Positions 14,295-23,420 are shown, counted from the stretch's first letter. The stretch: 34,600 nucleotides of DNA from Methylomonas sp. (GCF_023228165.1 NZ_JALOBS010000043.1:1-34600), one strand, 5' to 3'. Program-made: numbers and translations. Notes: generated from the sequence alone by a model not told the origin.

Positions 14295-15228
14295 GGCGCA
14301 TACCTGCGAAAAAATCTTGTGCCGCTTTGACGTCTCGAGTGATCTGCGCTTGCAGCGCCGCCAAGGAATCGAAGCGGACTTCGTCGCGTAACCTGGCCTT
14401 GAAATGCACTTCAACATAACGACCGTATATATCCTGATTGAAATCGAACAGATGCGTCTCCAAAACCGCCTTTGCACTGCCATCAACCGTAGGGCGATTA
14501 CCAAGATTTGCCACACCGGATAATTCCCGGCCATCGAGTCCGGTCATCGTCACTGCAAACACCCCAACCAGCGGTGTATTTTTACGAAACATTTGCAAAT
14601 TAGCGGTCGGAAAACCTAATTCACGCCCCCGTTTATCGCCATGCGCCACCCGACCGCATACCGAATAATCTCGGCCCAACAGCAGTTTGGCTTGGGACAA
14701 ATCGCCCTCGCCCAATGCATCGCGAATCAAAGTGCTGCTGATGCGCAGACCGTCCAGCTCAAACGAATCCGTGGACTCGACCGCAAAGCCGTACTCTTCG
14801 CCCCGGTGCTGCAACAAAGTAAAATTACCGCGCCGCGCCTTACCGAAATGAAAGTCGTCGCCAATGACCAAATGTTTGATGTTCAGGCTGTCCACCAAAA
14901 TATCGCAAATAAACTGTTCCGCATCGTAGTCGGCCAACCTGCGATTGAAGGGCAACACTAACAATTCATCGATAGGCAGTTTGGCAAATTGGATCACCTT
15001 TTCCCGCAAGCGGGTCAGCCGCGACGGCGCGTGATCGCCCAGAAAATATTCCAAGGGTTGCGGTTCGAACACCATCGCCACTGTCGGCAGTTGCAAGCGC
15101 CTGCCATGGGCGGCCACCCGCTCGATCACACGCCGATGTCCCAAATGCAATCCGTCGAAATTGCCGATAGTCAGCACACAGCCATCACGCAATGGCTCAA
15201 GATGATGTAATCCCCGAATTAATCGCAT
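14287..15228 (-). CDS. ribF: Bifunctional riboflavin kinase / FAD synthetase
   Basis: This 313-residue protein converts riboflavin to FMN and FMN to FAD. The N-terminal FAD synthetase domain shows I-G-N-F-D-G-L-H-L-G-H near residue 21, an F-E-P-Q-P motif near 54, and the S-S-T-L-I-R motif near 163. The C-terminal riboflavin kinase domain begins around 180 with G-x-V-x-H-G-D-x-R-G-R-x-L-G-F-P-T-A-N and contains G-V-x-N-L-G-x-R-P-T near 236. Length is normal. It leads a short operon with the DUF1289 gene and probably the small gene behind it. In E. coli ribF sits next to ileS and lspA, but not here. Confidence 0.95.
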   Translation of the reverse strand: MRLIRGLHHLEPLRDGCVLTIGNFDGLHLGHRRVIERVAAHGRRLQLPTVAMVFEPQPLEYFLGDHAPSRLTRLREKVIQFAKLPIDELLVLPFNRRLADYDAEQFICDILVDSLNIKHLVIGDDFHFGKARRGNFTLLQHRGEEYGFAVESTDSFELDGLRISSTLIRDALGEGDLSQAKLLLGRDYSVCGRVAHGDKRGRELGFPTANLQMFRKNTPLVGVFAVTMTGLDGRELSGVANLGNRPTVDGSAKAVLETHLFDFNQDIYGRYVEVHFKARLRDEVRFDSLAALQAQITRDVKAAQDFFAGMRHG

Positions 15229-15330
15229 AGCATCCGTCTTGTAAAAAAGACTGGATTTTATCAGTAACGGACGGCACGACCTATCGTCATTTATAATAAC
15301 CGGCTTATAAATTGTTCGGCCTTACCCCAG

Positions 15331-16323
15331 ATGATAGACACGCTATATATTGAATCCGCAATAGCTGAACATCCGCGCATTACCGCTATTCGGCAGCGCT
15401 TTCCAGAAGCGCGAGTGATTAATTGCGAACGTTACGGGGAAGTATTCAACCCCAATGCGCAAAATTTTCGCCTGCAAAAACAAAAACCGGCCTTAATTAT
15501 GGCCCGCAAACACCAAAAATTTGTTCTGCCGGCCCCGGCCGGGTATGGGATTGGCGGGCAGCGCAATTATTATTTCTCTCACATGCTCAACTGCCTATAC
15601 GATTGCCGCTATTGTTTTTTACAAGGCATGTATCAATCGGCCAATTATGTACTCTTTGTCAATTACGAGGACTTTCAGCAGCAAATCCGGGATATTTGCC
15701 AGGAATCGCCCGAAGAAGCGATTTACTTTTTTTCCGGTTACGATTGCGATAGTTTGGCATTCGAGCCTGTCACCGGTTTTGCCCAAGCATTTTTACCGGT
15801 GTTTGCCGAATTACCAAATGCTTGGCTGGAACTGCGCACCAAAAGCACGCAAATTCGCGGTTTGTTAAATCGACCGGTTTTACCGCGCTGCGTGGTGGCG
15901 TTTAGTTTGTCACCTGATCCCATCGCCAATAAAGTGGAAGCCAAAGCACCGTCACTGGCAAAACGCATTGAAGCCGCGGCCAAATTGCAAAAACAGGGCT
16001 GGCGGATCGGCTTGCGATTCGATCCTTTGATTTATCAACATAATTACCAAGATCAATATCGGCATTTGTTTAGGCAAGTGTTCTCGGCAATCGATGCCGA
16101 TGCATTGCATTCGGCTAGCTTGGGCGTATTTCGTTTGCCGGAGCACTTTTTTAAGAAAATGCATAAACTCTATCCCGAAGAACGCTTATTTGCCAGCCCT
16201 CTGCAAAGCAGTTCCGGCATGGTGTCATACAAATCCGCACTGGAGCAGGCCATGATGAAAGACTGCAGCGAGATGCTGCTGCAATACATCCCACGGGAGC
16301 GTTTTTTTCCGTGCCATCCGTAA
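15331..16323 (+). CDS. Spore photoproduct lyase-like radical SAM protein
   Basis: This 330-residue protein is of the SplB-like radical SAM family. The 4Fe-4S motif C88-x3-C92-x2-C95 is present (C-L-Y-D-C-R-Y-C-F-L-Q). A further cysteine, C139 (G-Y-D-C-D-S), lies 44 residues after the last cluster cysteine, matching the catalytic cysteine of Bacillus SPL. The residue after C95 is Phe, where I recall Bacillus SPL having a Tyr of its radical-transfer chain. SPL repairs thymine-dimer lesions in spores; this organism is unlikely to sporulate, so the real substrate is open. It is the first gene of a five-gene operon and overlaps the SDR gene by 13 bases. Confidence 0.82.
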   Translation: MIDTLYIESAIAEHPRITAIRQRFPEARVINCERYGEVFNPNAQNFRLQKQKPALIMARKHQKFVLPAPAGYGIGGQRNYYFSHMLNCLYDCRYCFLQGMYQSANYVLFVNYEDFQQQIRDICQESPEEAIYFFSGYDCDSLAFEPVTGFAQAFLPVFAELPNAWLELRTKSTQIRGLLNRPVLPRCVVAFSLSPDPIANKVEAKAPSLAKRIEAAAKLQKQGWRIGLRFDPLIYQHNYQDQYRHLFRQVFSAIDADALHSASLGVFRLPEHFFKKMHKLYPEERLFASPLQSSSGMVSYKSALEQAMMKDCSEMLLQYIPRERFFPCHP

Positions 16324-17024
16324 CACGCACCATACTGGTCACCGGAGCCAGCTCCGGCATAGGTCGAGCCATTGCTAAACTGTTATTAAACCAGGGCCAC
16401 TCAGTATTGGGTATGAGCCGGGACAGCAGACGATTCGCTGTCGAGCATCCCCTCTTCACCCCGATAAAGCTGGATTTGGCAAACCTTGATGAGATTGAAC
16501 CATTCTGCAGACGCCTGCAAAACGACTTTCCGCAACTCGATGCGGTTGTTTTTGCCGCCGGTTACGGCCGGTTCGGCCATCTTGAACAGTTTTCTTTTCA
16601 ACAAATTGAGCGCTTAATGACGGTCAACTTTACCGGACAGGTGTATATGACCAAGGCCTTGCTGGCTAAGCTCAAACAAAAACCGCACTGTAATCTGATT
16701 TATATCGGCTCGGAAGCTGCATTGAAAGGCAGCCGCAACGGCAGCATTTATTGCGCCAGCAAATTCGCCTTGCGCGGCTTTACTCAGGCCTTGCGTGATG
16801 AGTGCGGCAAAAGCGGCGTACGCGTATCCTTGGTGAATCCGGGCATGGTGAATACGGCATTTTTTGAAACGCTGCAGTTCAATCCTGGCCAACAACCGGA
16901 GCAGGCTTTGCAGGCAGATGATGTCGCCGATGCAGTCAATTACATCCTAAATGCTAACCCGAATTGTGCGGTAGACGAAATTAACTTAAGTCCGCTTAAC
17001 AAAGTCATTGAATTTAAAAAATAA
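16311..17024 (+). CDS. Short-chain dehydrogenase/reductase (SDR)
   Basis: This 237-residue protein has the classical SDR elements: the TGASSGIG cofactor motif at 11-18, an N-x-A-G-like region (F-A-A-G-Y-G) near 81-86, and the catalytic triad S134, Y147, K151 (Y-C-A-S-K). It ends with N-P-G-M-V-x-T-A-F-F. The start is GTG at 16311 inside the end of the SplB-like gene. The substrate cannot be told from sequence. It may be an NADPH-dependent reductase. It is the second gene of the operon, with the channel gene four bases downstream. Confidence 0.88.
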   Translation: MPSVTRTILVTGASSGIGRAIAKLLLNQGHSVLGMSRDSRRFAVEHPLFTPIKLDLANLDEIEPFCRRLQNDFPQLDAVVFAAGYGRFGHLEQFSFQQIERLMTVNFTGQVYMTKALLAKLKQKPHCNLIYIGSEAALKGSRNGSIYCASKFALRGFTQALRDECGKSGVRVSLVNPGMVNTAFFETLQFNPGQQPEQALQADDVADAVNYILNANPNCAVDEINLSPLNKVIEFKK

Positions 17025-17028
17025 GTAT

Positions 17029-18633
17029 ATGTTAAGCCGGTTCATTGTTTATTTTTGTTATCACATAAAATCTTCGCAACACTATAAAAAAATAAAATAT
17101 TATTTTTGGAATTTATTGGAAAACGAGAATAGCAAATCGAAATCTTATTTCGATTTACTAATGATAGGCCTGATATTTTTAAGTATTTTTTTACAGTTTT
17201 ACTATGCAGGACACGAGTTTTCATTTCTCGGAAACATTATCGAATCTGTAATTTTAATCATCTTTATTGTTGAATACATTTTGCGCTTATGGGTTTATTC
17301 TGACACACATGAAATCATATTGGCACAATATGAAAAATCCCTCTATCTAAAAATTCAATTCAACATAAGAAAAGCATTCAAGCTAGCGCTGGCAAAAAAG
17401 ATAACATATGTATTGTCACCCTATGCCATTATAGATATTCTGGCCATATTACCCAGCTACCGGCCGTTAAGAATTTTAAGGATTTTCCTGATATTCAGAC
17501 TGTTCAAACTATTCCGGTATTCCAATAGCATAAAACTTTATGCCGAGGTCCTGGCCAGCAAACGTTTTGAGCTGCTGACTTTATTGATGTTCACCGGTTT
17601 TTTTCTGCTGATCGCCAGCGTTTCCATGTATATCTTTGAGTATCCGGAAGCGGGTAGCGATATTCATAATTTATTCGAAGCATTTTATTGGGCAATCGTA
17701 ACCCTAGCTTCGGTGGGTTATGGCGATATAACCCCGCACACATTGAGCGGCCGGATAGTGGCCATGATTCTTATTTTTACCAGCGTTGGCATCTTGGCAT
17801 TTTTTACCTCCATATTGATTTCGGCTTTTAATGAGAAAATGCCGGAATTACGCGAGAATAAAATATCCACCGACCTGGAACGCTATCATAAATTTATTAT
17901 CATCTGCGGTTTTGGCCGGGTAGGTCAGGAAATCGCTAAGCAATTGTCCAAAGATAAACAAAACTTTATCGTTATCGACAAAGATCTTAACAATATTAAT
18001 ATTGCCAGAAAATTAAAATACTTAGCCATTCATAACGATGCATCTCGCAACGATGTATTGCTAAATGCTGGCATTAATCGTGGAGCCACCGCTATTTTAT
18101 GTATTACCGGAGATGATGTAGTCAACGTTTACATTACTTTAACCGGCCGACATCTAAATAAGGATATCCATATTATTTCCAGGGCAAACCGGCATGAAAA
18201 CCAGAATAAACTCTATCAAGCCGGGGCCGATAATGTCATATTACCTTTTGAGGTGGCAGGTTTGTTGGCGGCGGAATTTATGGGTCAGCCGGTAGCCTTC
18301 GAAGCCATTTCCGGCATACTGCAAGAACAAAGCGATATTGTGATGGAAACGGTACCGGTCACGGAAAAATCACCGTTGGATAATCTACAAATCGGTCTAT
18401 TGGATCTGCAGCAAAGAAAGCTGAGTTTATTAGGCGTAATAAGCGCCAACCCCATCCATTTAAAGCATAAAAATAAATACCGGGTAAAACAGCAACATTT
18501 TTACTTCAATCCGGAGCCGAATTTTATATTGCGGCACGGCGATATTCTAGTGATTTTGGGGCGAAAATACGGCATTAGCCACTTTCGAAACCAGATGGAA
18601 CAACAACGCTTACGTACCAAGGTGGCCACATGA
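17029..18633 (+). CDS. Voltage-sensor-type K+ channel with RCK (TrkA-N/C) module
   Basis: From the ATG at 17029 the protein has 534 residues; a TTG at 17008 inside the SDR gene would add seven. Six membrane segments are visible. An S4-like helix with regularly spaced Arg lies at about 146-163 (P-L-R-I-L-R-I-F-L-I-F-R-L-F-K). The selectivity filter is S-V-G-Y-G-D at 228-233. An RCK-N domain (C-G-F-G-R-V-G-Q near 293, about 288-400) and an RCK-C domain to the end follow. Such channels conduct K+ and are gated by ligand binding to an RCK ring. The N-terminal sequence is AT-rich compared with neighbours. The gene shares an ATGA overlap with the next RCK gene. Confidence 0.88.
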   Translation: MLSRFIVYFCYHIKSSQHYKKIKYYFWNLLENENSKSKSYFDLLMIGLIFLSIFLQFYYAGHEFSFLGNIIESVILIIFIVEYILRLWVYSDTHEIILAQYEKSLYLKIQFNIRKAFKLALAKKITYVLSPYAIIDILAILPSYRPLRILRIFLIFRLFKLFRYSNSIKLYAEVLASKRFELLTLLMFTGFFLLIASVSMYIFEYPEAGSDIHNLFEAFYWAIVTLASVGYGDITPHTLSGRIVAMILIFTSVGILAFFTSILISAFNEKMPELRENKISTDLERYHKFIIICGFGRVGQEIAKQLSKDKQNFIVIDKDLNNINIARKLKYLAIHNDASRNDVLLNAGINRGATAILCITGDDVVNVYITLTGRHLNKDIHIISRANRHENQNKLYQAGADNVILPFEVAGLLAAEFMGQPVAFEAISGILQEQSDIVMETVPVTEKSPLDNLQIGLLDLQQRKLSLLGVISANPIHLKHKNKYRVKQQHFYFNPEPNFILRHGDILVILGRKYGISHFRNQMEQQRLRTKVAT

Positions 18634-19334
18634 AAGAGATTGCGGTATTCGGTTACAACCGGCTGTCTTTCGAAGCCATTAGCCGGATAGACACGGATGC
18701 CCATCAAATTCGGGTCTTCGACCACAACCCTGCCCAAGTAGACCTCGCCTGCGATAACGGTTTTAGCGCGTCTACCCTGGATTTTCGCAACGACGAGGAT
18801 TTAAAAACCATTGGAATTGGTAGCTCGGTCAACACGTTACTTTGTTGCTTCGAAGATGATTCCGAAAATGTATTCTTAACCCTATCAGCTCGCGCATTGG
18901 ATAAGGAATTGCAAATTATCGCTATCATAGACAGCCCGGACGCAGCGGAAAAACTGATTGCAGCCGGGGCCAATAAAATTATCGATCCGTATCAAATATG
19001 CGGCCGCAAGATTCACGACATGCTAAAAAGACCGGAAATTAACGATCTTTTCGACCACACCGTTTTTGGCCGCAACGACTTGCATATCGCGGAAGTCGTA
19101 GTGTCGGAGACCAGCTTTTTACGCGATATATTTGTCAGCCAGCTGGAACTGAATACGCATTACAATCTGATCTTAATTGGTATTATTAACAAGCAAATTA
19201 GCGATCAAATGCATTTCGTCGCCGAAGAAGACGACAGAAGACTCAACTCCGGCGATATTTTAGTTATTTTGGGGCCCTCACGGGAAATAAGAGCATTTAA
19301 AAAAGACATGAACGATGAACTTTGCAAAATTTAG
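18630..19334 (+). CDS. Stand-alone degenerate RCK (TrkA-like) protein
   Basis: This 234-residue protein has an RCK-N fold followed by a TrkA-C domain (about 150-230, ending G-D-I-L-V-I-L-G, like the channel RCK-C). It has no membrane segments. The first glycine-rich loop is F-G-Y-N-R-L-S in place of G-x-G-x-x-G, so nucleotide binding is probably altered. Its end resembles the end of the channel protein upstream (G-D-I-L-V-I-L-G shared). The start overlaps the channel stop by four bases (ATGA), so it is likely made at a fixed ratio to the channel. Partnership in a mixed gating ring is inference. Confidence 0.82.
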   Translation: MKEIAVFGYNRLSFEAISRIDTDAHQIRVFDHNPAQVDLACDNGFSASTLDFRNDEDLKTIGIGSSVNTLLCCFEDDSENVFLTLSARALDKELQIIAIIDSPDAAEKLIAAGANKIIDPYQICGRKIHDMLKRPEINDLFDHTVFGRNDLHIAEVVVSETSFLRDIFVSQLELNTHYNLILIGIINKQISDQMHFVAEEDDRRLNSGDILVILGPSREIRAFKKDMNDELCKI

Positions 19335-19824
19335 TCCGCGACTTTGGTTTTTATTGGGTTTTATTGGCTGCTGTTCGTTGCTGGCAACCGGTGCCTACAT
19401 GCAATTCGCAGAAGAATTGGAACCCTGCCCGCTTTGCATCTCCCAGCGCTTGGCAATTCTGGCCACCGGCATCATCTTTTTATTGGCCGCTTTACACAAT
19501 AAGGCCTACAAAGCTTATGCTATAAGTGCCGCCGTGTCCGCGCTGATCGGCGCCAGCATTTCGGCACGGCATGTCTGGCTGCAACATTTACCCCCGGACC
19601 AAGTCCCGGAATGCAGCCCGGGATTGGAATATGTGTTTCAACATTTCCCTTTAACAGAAACTATCAAGCTAATGCTGACCGGCACCGGCGAATGCTCGCA
19701 AATTGAAGGTATATTTCTAGGATTAACCATCCCGGGCTGGACATTAATTGCGTTTTTAATATTGGCGGCTTTCAGCCTGTTAACCATCTGGCTTCAATCA
19801 AAAGCAGATGAATCCCAAACCTGA
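19315..19824 (+). CDS. dsbB: Disulfide bond formation protein DsbB
   Basis: This 169-residue inner-membrane protein reoxidises DsbA and passes electrons to quinone. Four membrane segments are visible. The first periplasmic loop has C-P-L-C near residue 38-41. The second loop has a C near 99 (P-E-C-S-P-G) and another near 127 (T-G-E-C-S-Q), the expected redox pairs. An arginine (Q-R-L-A) after the first pair is also conserved. The gene overlaps the stand-alone RCK gene by 20 bases, making it the last gene of the operon. The link to the upstream genes is not obvious. Confidence 0.93.
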   Translation: MNFAKFSPRLWFLLGFIGCCSLLATGAYMQFAEELEPCPLCISQRLAILATGIIFLLAALHNKAYKAYAISAAVSALIGASISARHVWLQHLPPDQVPECSPGLEYVFQHFPLTETIKLMLTGTGECSQIEGIFLGLTIPGWTLIAFLILAAFSLLTIWLQSKADESQT

Positions 19825-20171
19825 AAACTTGCTGATAACCGAGCACCAGAGCAGATTTTCCGGTAAATCAGTATCGATTCGAAGCCTGGCCAAAACTGTT
19901 ATGCACAAATTTGGGGCGATAGCAATTTCTAACATTTTCTTTCAGCTCAGGCATTTAACACAGCTCAATTAAAAGCCTAAGTCATTGAAATTATATAACT
20001 AGTTTTTGTGGCCTAAAATTAATCAAGTTAACAAATCCGTAACAAAAACCGATACTAAGCTCACTTAAGCCAACGTAATCCACAGAGTTATCCACAACTT
20101 TTGTGGGTAACTCTAATTCCTTAATCTCCGCAATCACTTAGGGTTGTAACATCAAAATAACATCACCAAAC
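19825..20171. promoter_or_regulatory. Non-coding stretch upstream of priA
   Basis: No credible gene is present. The right part is AT-rich (19980-20070) and is followed by the cluster of DnaA-box-like 9-mers described next. The stretch should contain the priA promoter, which I could not pinpoint. Confidence 0.5.
20076..20110. promoter_or_regulatory. Cluster of three DnaA-box-like 9-mers
   Basis: TTATCCACA at 20088-20096 matches the strongest DnaA box exactly. TAATCCACA (20076-20084, same strand) and TTACCCACA (reverse strand, 20110-20102) each differ at one base. The last two also form an 11-base inverted repeat with one mismatch: GTTATCCACAA, then a three-base spacer, then TTGTGGGTAAC. The cluster lies about 60 bases before the priA start, so DnaA could regulate priA or be titrated here. 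Chance matches are possible, as TTATCCACA is AT-rich. Confidence 0.55.
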
Positions 20172-22388
20172 ATGGCTAACTGCAACTCCCCCCAAATGCT
20201 GATTGTGCAAGTTGCCATCCCTGTTCCGTTACAGCGTTTGTTTGACTATCTAATGCCGGAGCTATCTGACACACAAAGCATTCAACCTGGCACGCGGGTA
20301 CTGGTACCCTTCGGCAAAGGTACAAAAACCGGGGTTGTATTACAAATCGTCGACCTTACCGATAGTCGGATTGACCCCAAAAAATTGAAACGGGTCGAAA
20401 AGATTATCGATTCCGAACCGCTATTATCCGCCAAGGATTTGCAACTGCTGAAATGGGCCAGCCGCTATTACCACCATCCAGCGGGAGAAGTGATGGCCAG
20501 TGCATTTCCAGCGACGCTTCGCCGGGGTAAACCCGCGATTTTGCAAGTCGACTATTGCTACCGACTGACCGAGCAAGGTCGCAAAACCGTAGCAACGGAT
20601 TTGAAACGCGCGCCTAAACAACAGGCTTTGCTGAGATTATTTCAGGCCGGATCAATGCCCATTGCAGCGGCCGAATTAGCCCAGCATAACACCACATTAA
20701 AAGCCTTACAGGACAAGGGTCTTGTTCACAAAGAGCCTAATCAACACAAGAGCCGGGTCTGGAGCGAGCGAGCAACTGGTTTAACAGCCAACCCGGAGCA
20801 ACAGCATGCCATCAATGCCGTTGTATCCGGTTTAGGGCAATTTTCCGTATTTTTATTGCAAGGCGTGACCGGTAGCGGCAAAACCGAGGTGTATATGCAG
20901 ATCATCTCGGAAGCATTATTGCGTGGCCTGCAGGTATTAGTTTTACTACCCGAAATAACCTTGACGCCGCAATTGGAACAACGGTTTCGGCAACGTTTTT
21001 CCGCGCCCATCGTCTGCTTTCATTCCAAACTCAACGATAACCAACGCCTGCACGCCTGGTTGAGTATGCAGCAGGCCCAAGCCGCCATCATGCTCGGCAC
21101 CCGTTCCGCCCTATTCACTCCGCTTAAAAGTCCGGGATTAATCATTCTTGACGAGGAGCATGACAGCTCTTTCAAGCAACAGGAAGGGTTTCGTTTTTCG
21201 GCCCGCGATGTCGCCATCGCTCGCGCAAAAATATTAAATATTCCGGTCTTACTTGGCTCGGCGACACCTTCCTTTGAAAGCCTATTTAATGTCGCCCAGC
21301 GTCGTTATCAGTTACTGCAACTGTCTATCCGTGCCGGAAATGCCGTGGATCCGGTTTTTCAATTACTGGATATTCGTAACAAACCCATGCAAGCCGGTTT
21401 GTCGGAAGCGTTGATTACCGCTATCCGATCCACTCTGGCCCAGGAGCATCAGGTGTTGCTATTTCTAAACCGGCGCGGCTTCGCACCTGTACAGATTTGC
21501 CACGGCTGCGGCTGGGTATCCCGATGCGACAGTTGCGATGCCAATATGGTGATACATGCTGCCGAGCGCCTTTTACGCTGCCACCACTGCGGCAGCGAAC
21601 AACCGTTACCCACGAGTTGCCCGGCCTGCAGAACCGGTGAACTACAACCGCTGGGCCTGGGTACCGAGCGCATCGAACAGACGCTGGCGGAGCTGTTTCC
21701 CAATAACGCCATCATCCGCTTGGATAAAGACACAACCCAACGCAAGGGTGCGTTGGAAGGTTATCTGCAACAAATCCATAGCGGCCATGCCGATATTATT
21801 CTCGGCACACAAATGCTAGCCAAGGGCCATCATTTTCCCGAGGTGACCTTGGTGGCAATACTGGATATCGATAGCGGCCTGTTCAGTGTCGACTTTCACG
21901 CCGGCGAAAAACTGGCGCAAATGATCGTGCAAGTTGCAGGACGCGCGGGTCGGGCGGACAAACGCGGCCGAGTCGTGCTGCAGACTCGGCAGCCGGAACA
22001 TCCTTTATTGACGACCTTGATCGAGCAGGGCTATCAGGCTTTTGCGAAAATTGCTCTGCAGGAACGCCGGCAAGCCGGCTTACCCCCTTTTAGCTATCAG
22101 GCCTTGCTTCGAGTGCATGCCGATAACGCCCATACGCCACAACAATTTTTACAGGACGCTGTCACGGTACTTCGCGCCTTGAATACAAGCAAAATCCAAG
22201 TTTTGGGTCCGGTTGCGGCGCCCATGGCACGCAGGGCAGGACAATTTAGATTCCAATTGTTGTTACAAAGCCCGCAGCGCAAAGATTTGCATCAATTACT
22301 GGATCAGGCCATCCCACAAATTTCCAAACTCAGGCAAGCCGGCAATGTCCGATGGTCGCTGGATGTCGATCCAGCCGATTTATATTAA
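20172..22388 (+). CDS. priA: Primosomal protein N' (PriA helicase)
   Basis: This 738-residue replication-restart helicase has a 3' DNA-binding domain (about 1-105), a winged-helix region (about 120-190), and a helicase core with Walker A G-V-T-G-S-G-K-T near 232 and the D-E-E-H box near 325. It has an eight-cysteine zinc module (C-H-G-C-G-W, C-D-S-C, C-H-H-C-G, C-P-A-C, about 440-490) and motifs T-Q-M-L-A-K-G-H-H-F and Q-V-A-G-R-A-G-R. PriA reloads DnaB at collapsed forks and R/D-loops. Length is normal. It is transcribed alone, just after a group of DnaA-box-like sites. Confidence 0.97.
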   Translation: MANCNSPQMLIVQVAIPVPLQRLFDYLMPELSDTQSIQPGTRVLVPFGKGTKTGVVLQIVDLTDSRIDPKKLKRVEKIIDSEPLLSAKDLQLLKWASRYYHHPAGEVMASAFPATLRRGKPAILQVDYCYRLTEQGRKTVATDLKRAPKQQALLRLFQAGSMPIAAAELAQHNTTLKALQDKGLVHKEPNQHKSRVWSERATGLTANPEQQHAINAVVSGLGQFSVFLLQGVTGSGKTEVYMQIISEALLRGLQVLVLLPEITLTPQLEQRFRQRFSAPIVCFHSKLNDNQRLHAWLSMQQAQAAIMLGTRSALFTPLKSPGLIILDEEHDSSFKQQEGFRFSARDVAIARAKILNIPVLLGSATPSFESLFNVAQRRYQLLQLSIRAGNAVDPVFQLLDIRNKPMQAGLSEALITAIRSTLAQEHQVLLFLNRRGFAPVQICHGCGWVSRCDSCDANMVIHAAERLLRCHHCGSEQPLPTSCPACRTGELQPLGLGTERIEQTLAELFPNNAIIRLDKDTTQRKGALEGYLQQIHSGHADIILGTQMLAKGHHFPEVTLVAILDIDSGLFSVDFHAGEKLAQMIVQVAGRAGRADKRGRVVLQTRQPEHPLLTTLIEQGYQAFAKIALQERRQAGLPPFSYQALLRVHADNAHTPQQFLQDAVTVLRALNTSKIQVLGPVAAPMARRAGQFRFQLLLQSPQRKDLHQLLDQAIPQISKLRQAGNVRWSLDVDPADLY

Positions 22389-22492
22389 GCCGTGGAAAAC
22401 AAAGCCAAAGCCCCGGCTTTTTATGGGATAATTCCGCGCTTTTGTGGGCTAGGCCTACACCGATAATCATAAAAATTACTGAGGGTATTGCA

Positions 22493-23245
22493 ATGTGTTG
22501 GAGTGGAGAGGCGTCCGGCGTTTTAGCCGCCGCGGGTTTAACAACCGCAGTGTATGTGGCATATAAGGGGGAATCCAAAGAACTATGGATTCCATTGACG
22601 TACTTTGCCTTGATGGAGTTATTGCAGGCTGTAACCTATGTTTATATAGACCTTTGCGGCAATCCCAGCAATCAAGTGTTGACCTTGCTCGGCTACCTAC
22701 ACATTGCCTTTCAGCCGTTTTTTGTGAATATGGTGGCGATGTACTTCATTCCGGAGAGCGTCAAGCTGAAAATACGTACCACGGTTTATGCCTTATGCTC
22801 CATCAGTTCCTTGGCGATGTTGATCAAGATGTATCCGTTTGCCTGGGCCGGCGAATGCGTGCCTGGCGTGGAAGGCTTTTGCGGGGCGCAGACATGTTCG
22901 ATTTCCGGCGCATGGCATATCGCCTGGCAAATGCCGCTGAACGGTTTAATGTCGCAACCGGTTGAATGGCTGTTCGGCTTTAACTGGGGCTTGCATGCGT
23001 TCTCTTATATCCTGGCGGCGTTTTATCTACCCTTAATGTATGGTTCCTGGCGCTTCGTTGGCTTTCATTATTTGATCGGGCCCTGGATTTCCGATATTAC
23101 CACCGACGATCCTAACGAATATTGCGCGGTATGGTGCCTGTTCTCGATTGCCTTGTGCGTATCTGTCATCAAAACCCCGATCAGAAAGTATTTACACGTC
23201 AAAAAATGGCCATTTTACAATCGTGAGGTCGGCGATAGTTTGTAA
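22493..23245 (+). CDS. Predicted membrane protein (DUF5765-like)
   Basis: From the ATG at 22493 (GAGGG ribosome site just before) the protein has 250 residues. It starts M-C-W-S-G-E-A-S, which I recall as the start of the DUF5765 family. About seven hydrophobic segments are seen, with periplasm-like cysteines in the middle (E-C-V-P-G-V-E-G-F-C-G-A-Q-T-C) and H/W/Y-rich helices (L-H-I-A-F-Q-P-F-F, H-Y-L-I-G-P-W). The function is unknown. The family name is from memory and needs checking. It follows priA by about 100 bases and looks like a separate transcript. Confidence 0.65.
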   Translation: MCWSGEASGVLAAAGLTTAVYVAYKGESKELWIPLTYFALMELLQAVTYVYIDLCGNPSNQVLTLLGYLHIAFQPFFVNMVAMYFIPESVKLKIRTTVYALCSISSLAMLIKMYPFAWAGECVPGVEGFCGAQTCSISGAWHIAWQMPLNGLMSQPVEWLFGFNWGLHAFSYILAAFYLPLMYGSWRFVGFHYLIGPWISDITTDDPNEYCAVWCLFSIALCVSVIKTPIRKYLHVKKWPFYNREVGDSL

Positions 23246-23420
23246 AGTATTCCTGTCTGACACAGACATTTCGTTTCGGATGATCGTTAAGGACTTGATA
23301 ACGCAAGGGGGAAGGGTAGCGCGGAGCTAGCTTAACGCTGGAATCCGCTAGGCCTGATACCCGGCCCACTAGCTCTTCTTACCGTTACGATGCGACATAC
23401 TGCCGATGGGGCACAAGCCA

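Noticed and set aside
19980..20110. Possible replication origin next to priA
   Set aside because: AT-rich sequence and DnaA-like boxes are present, but only three boxes were found and none of the usual origin neighbours (dnaA, mnmG, rpmH) is here. A regulatory site is a simpler reading.
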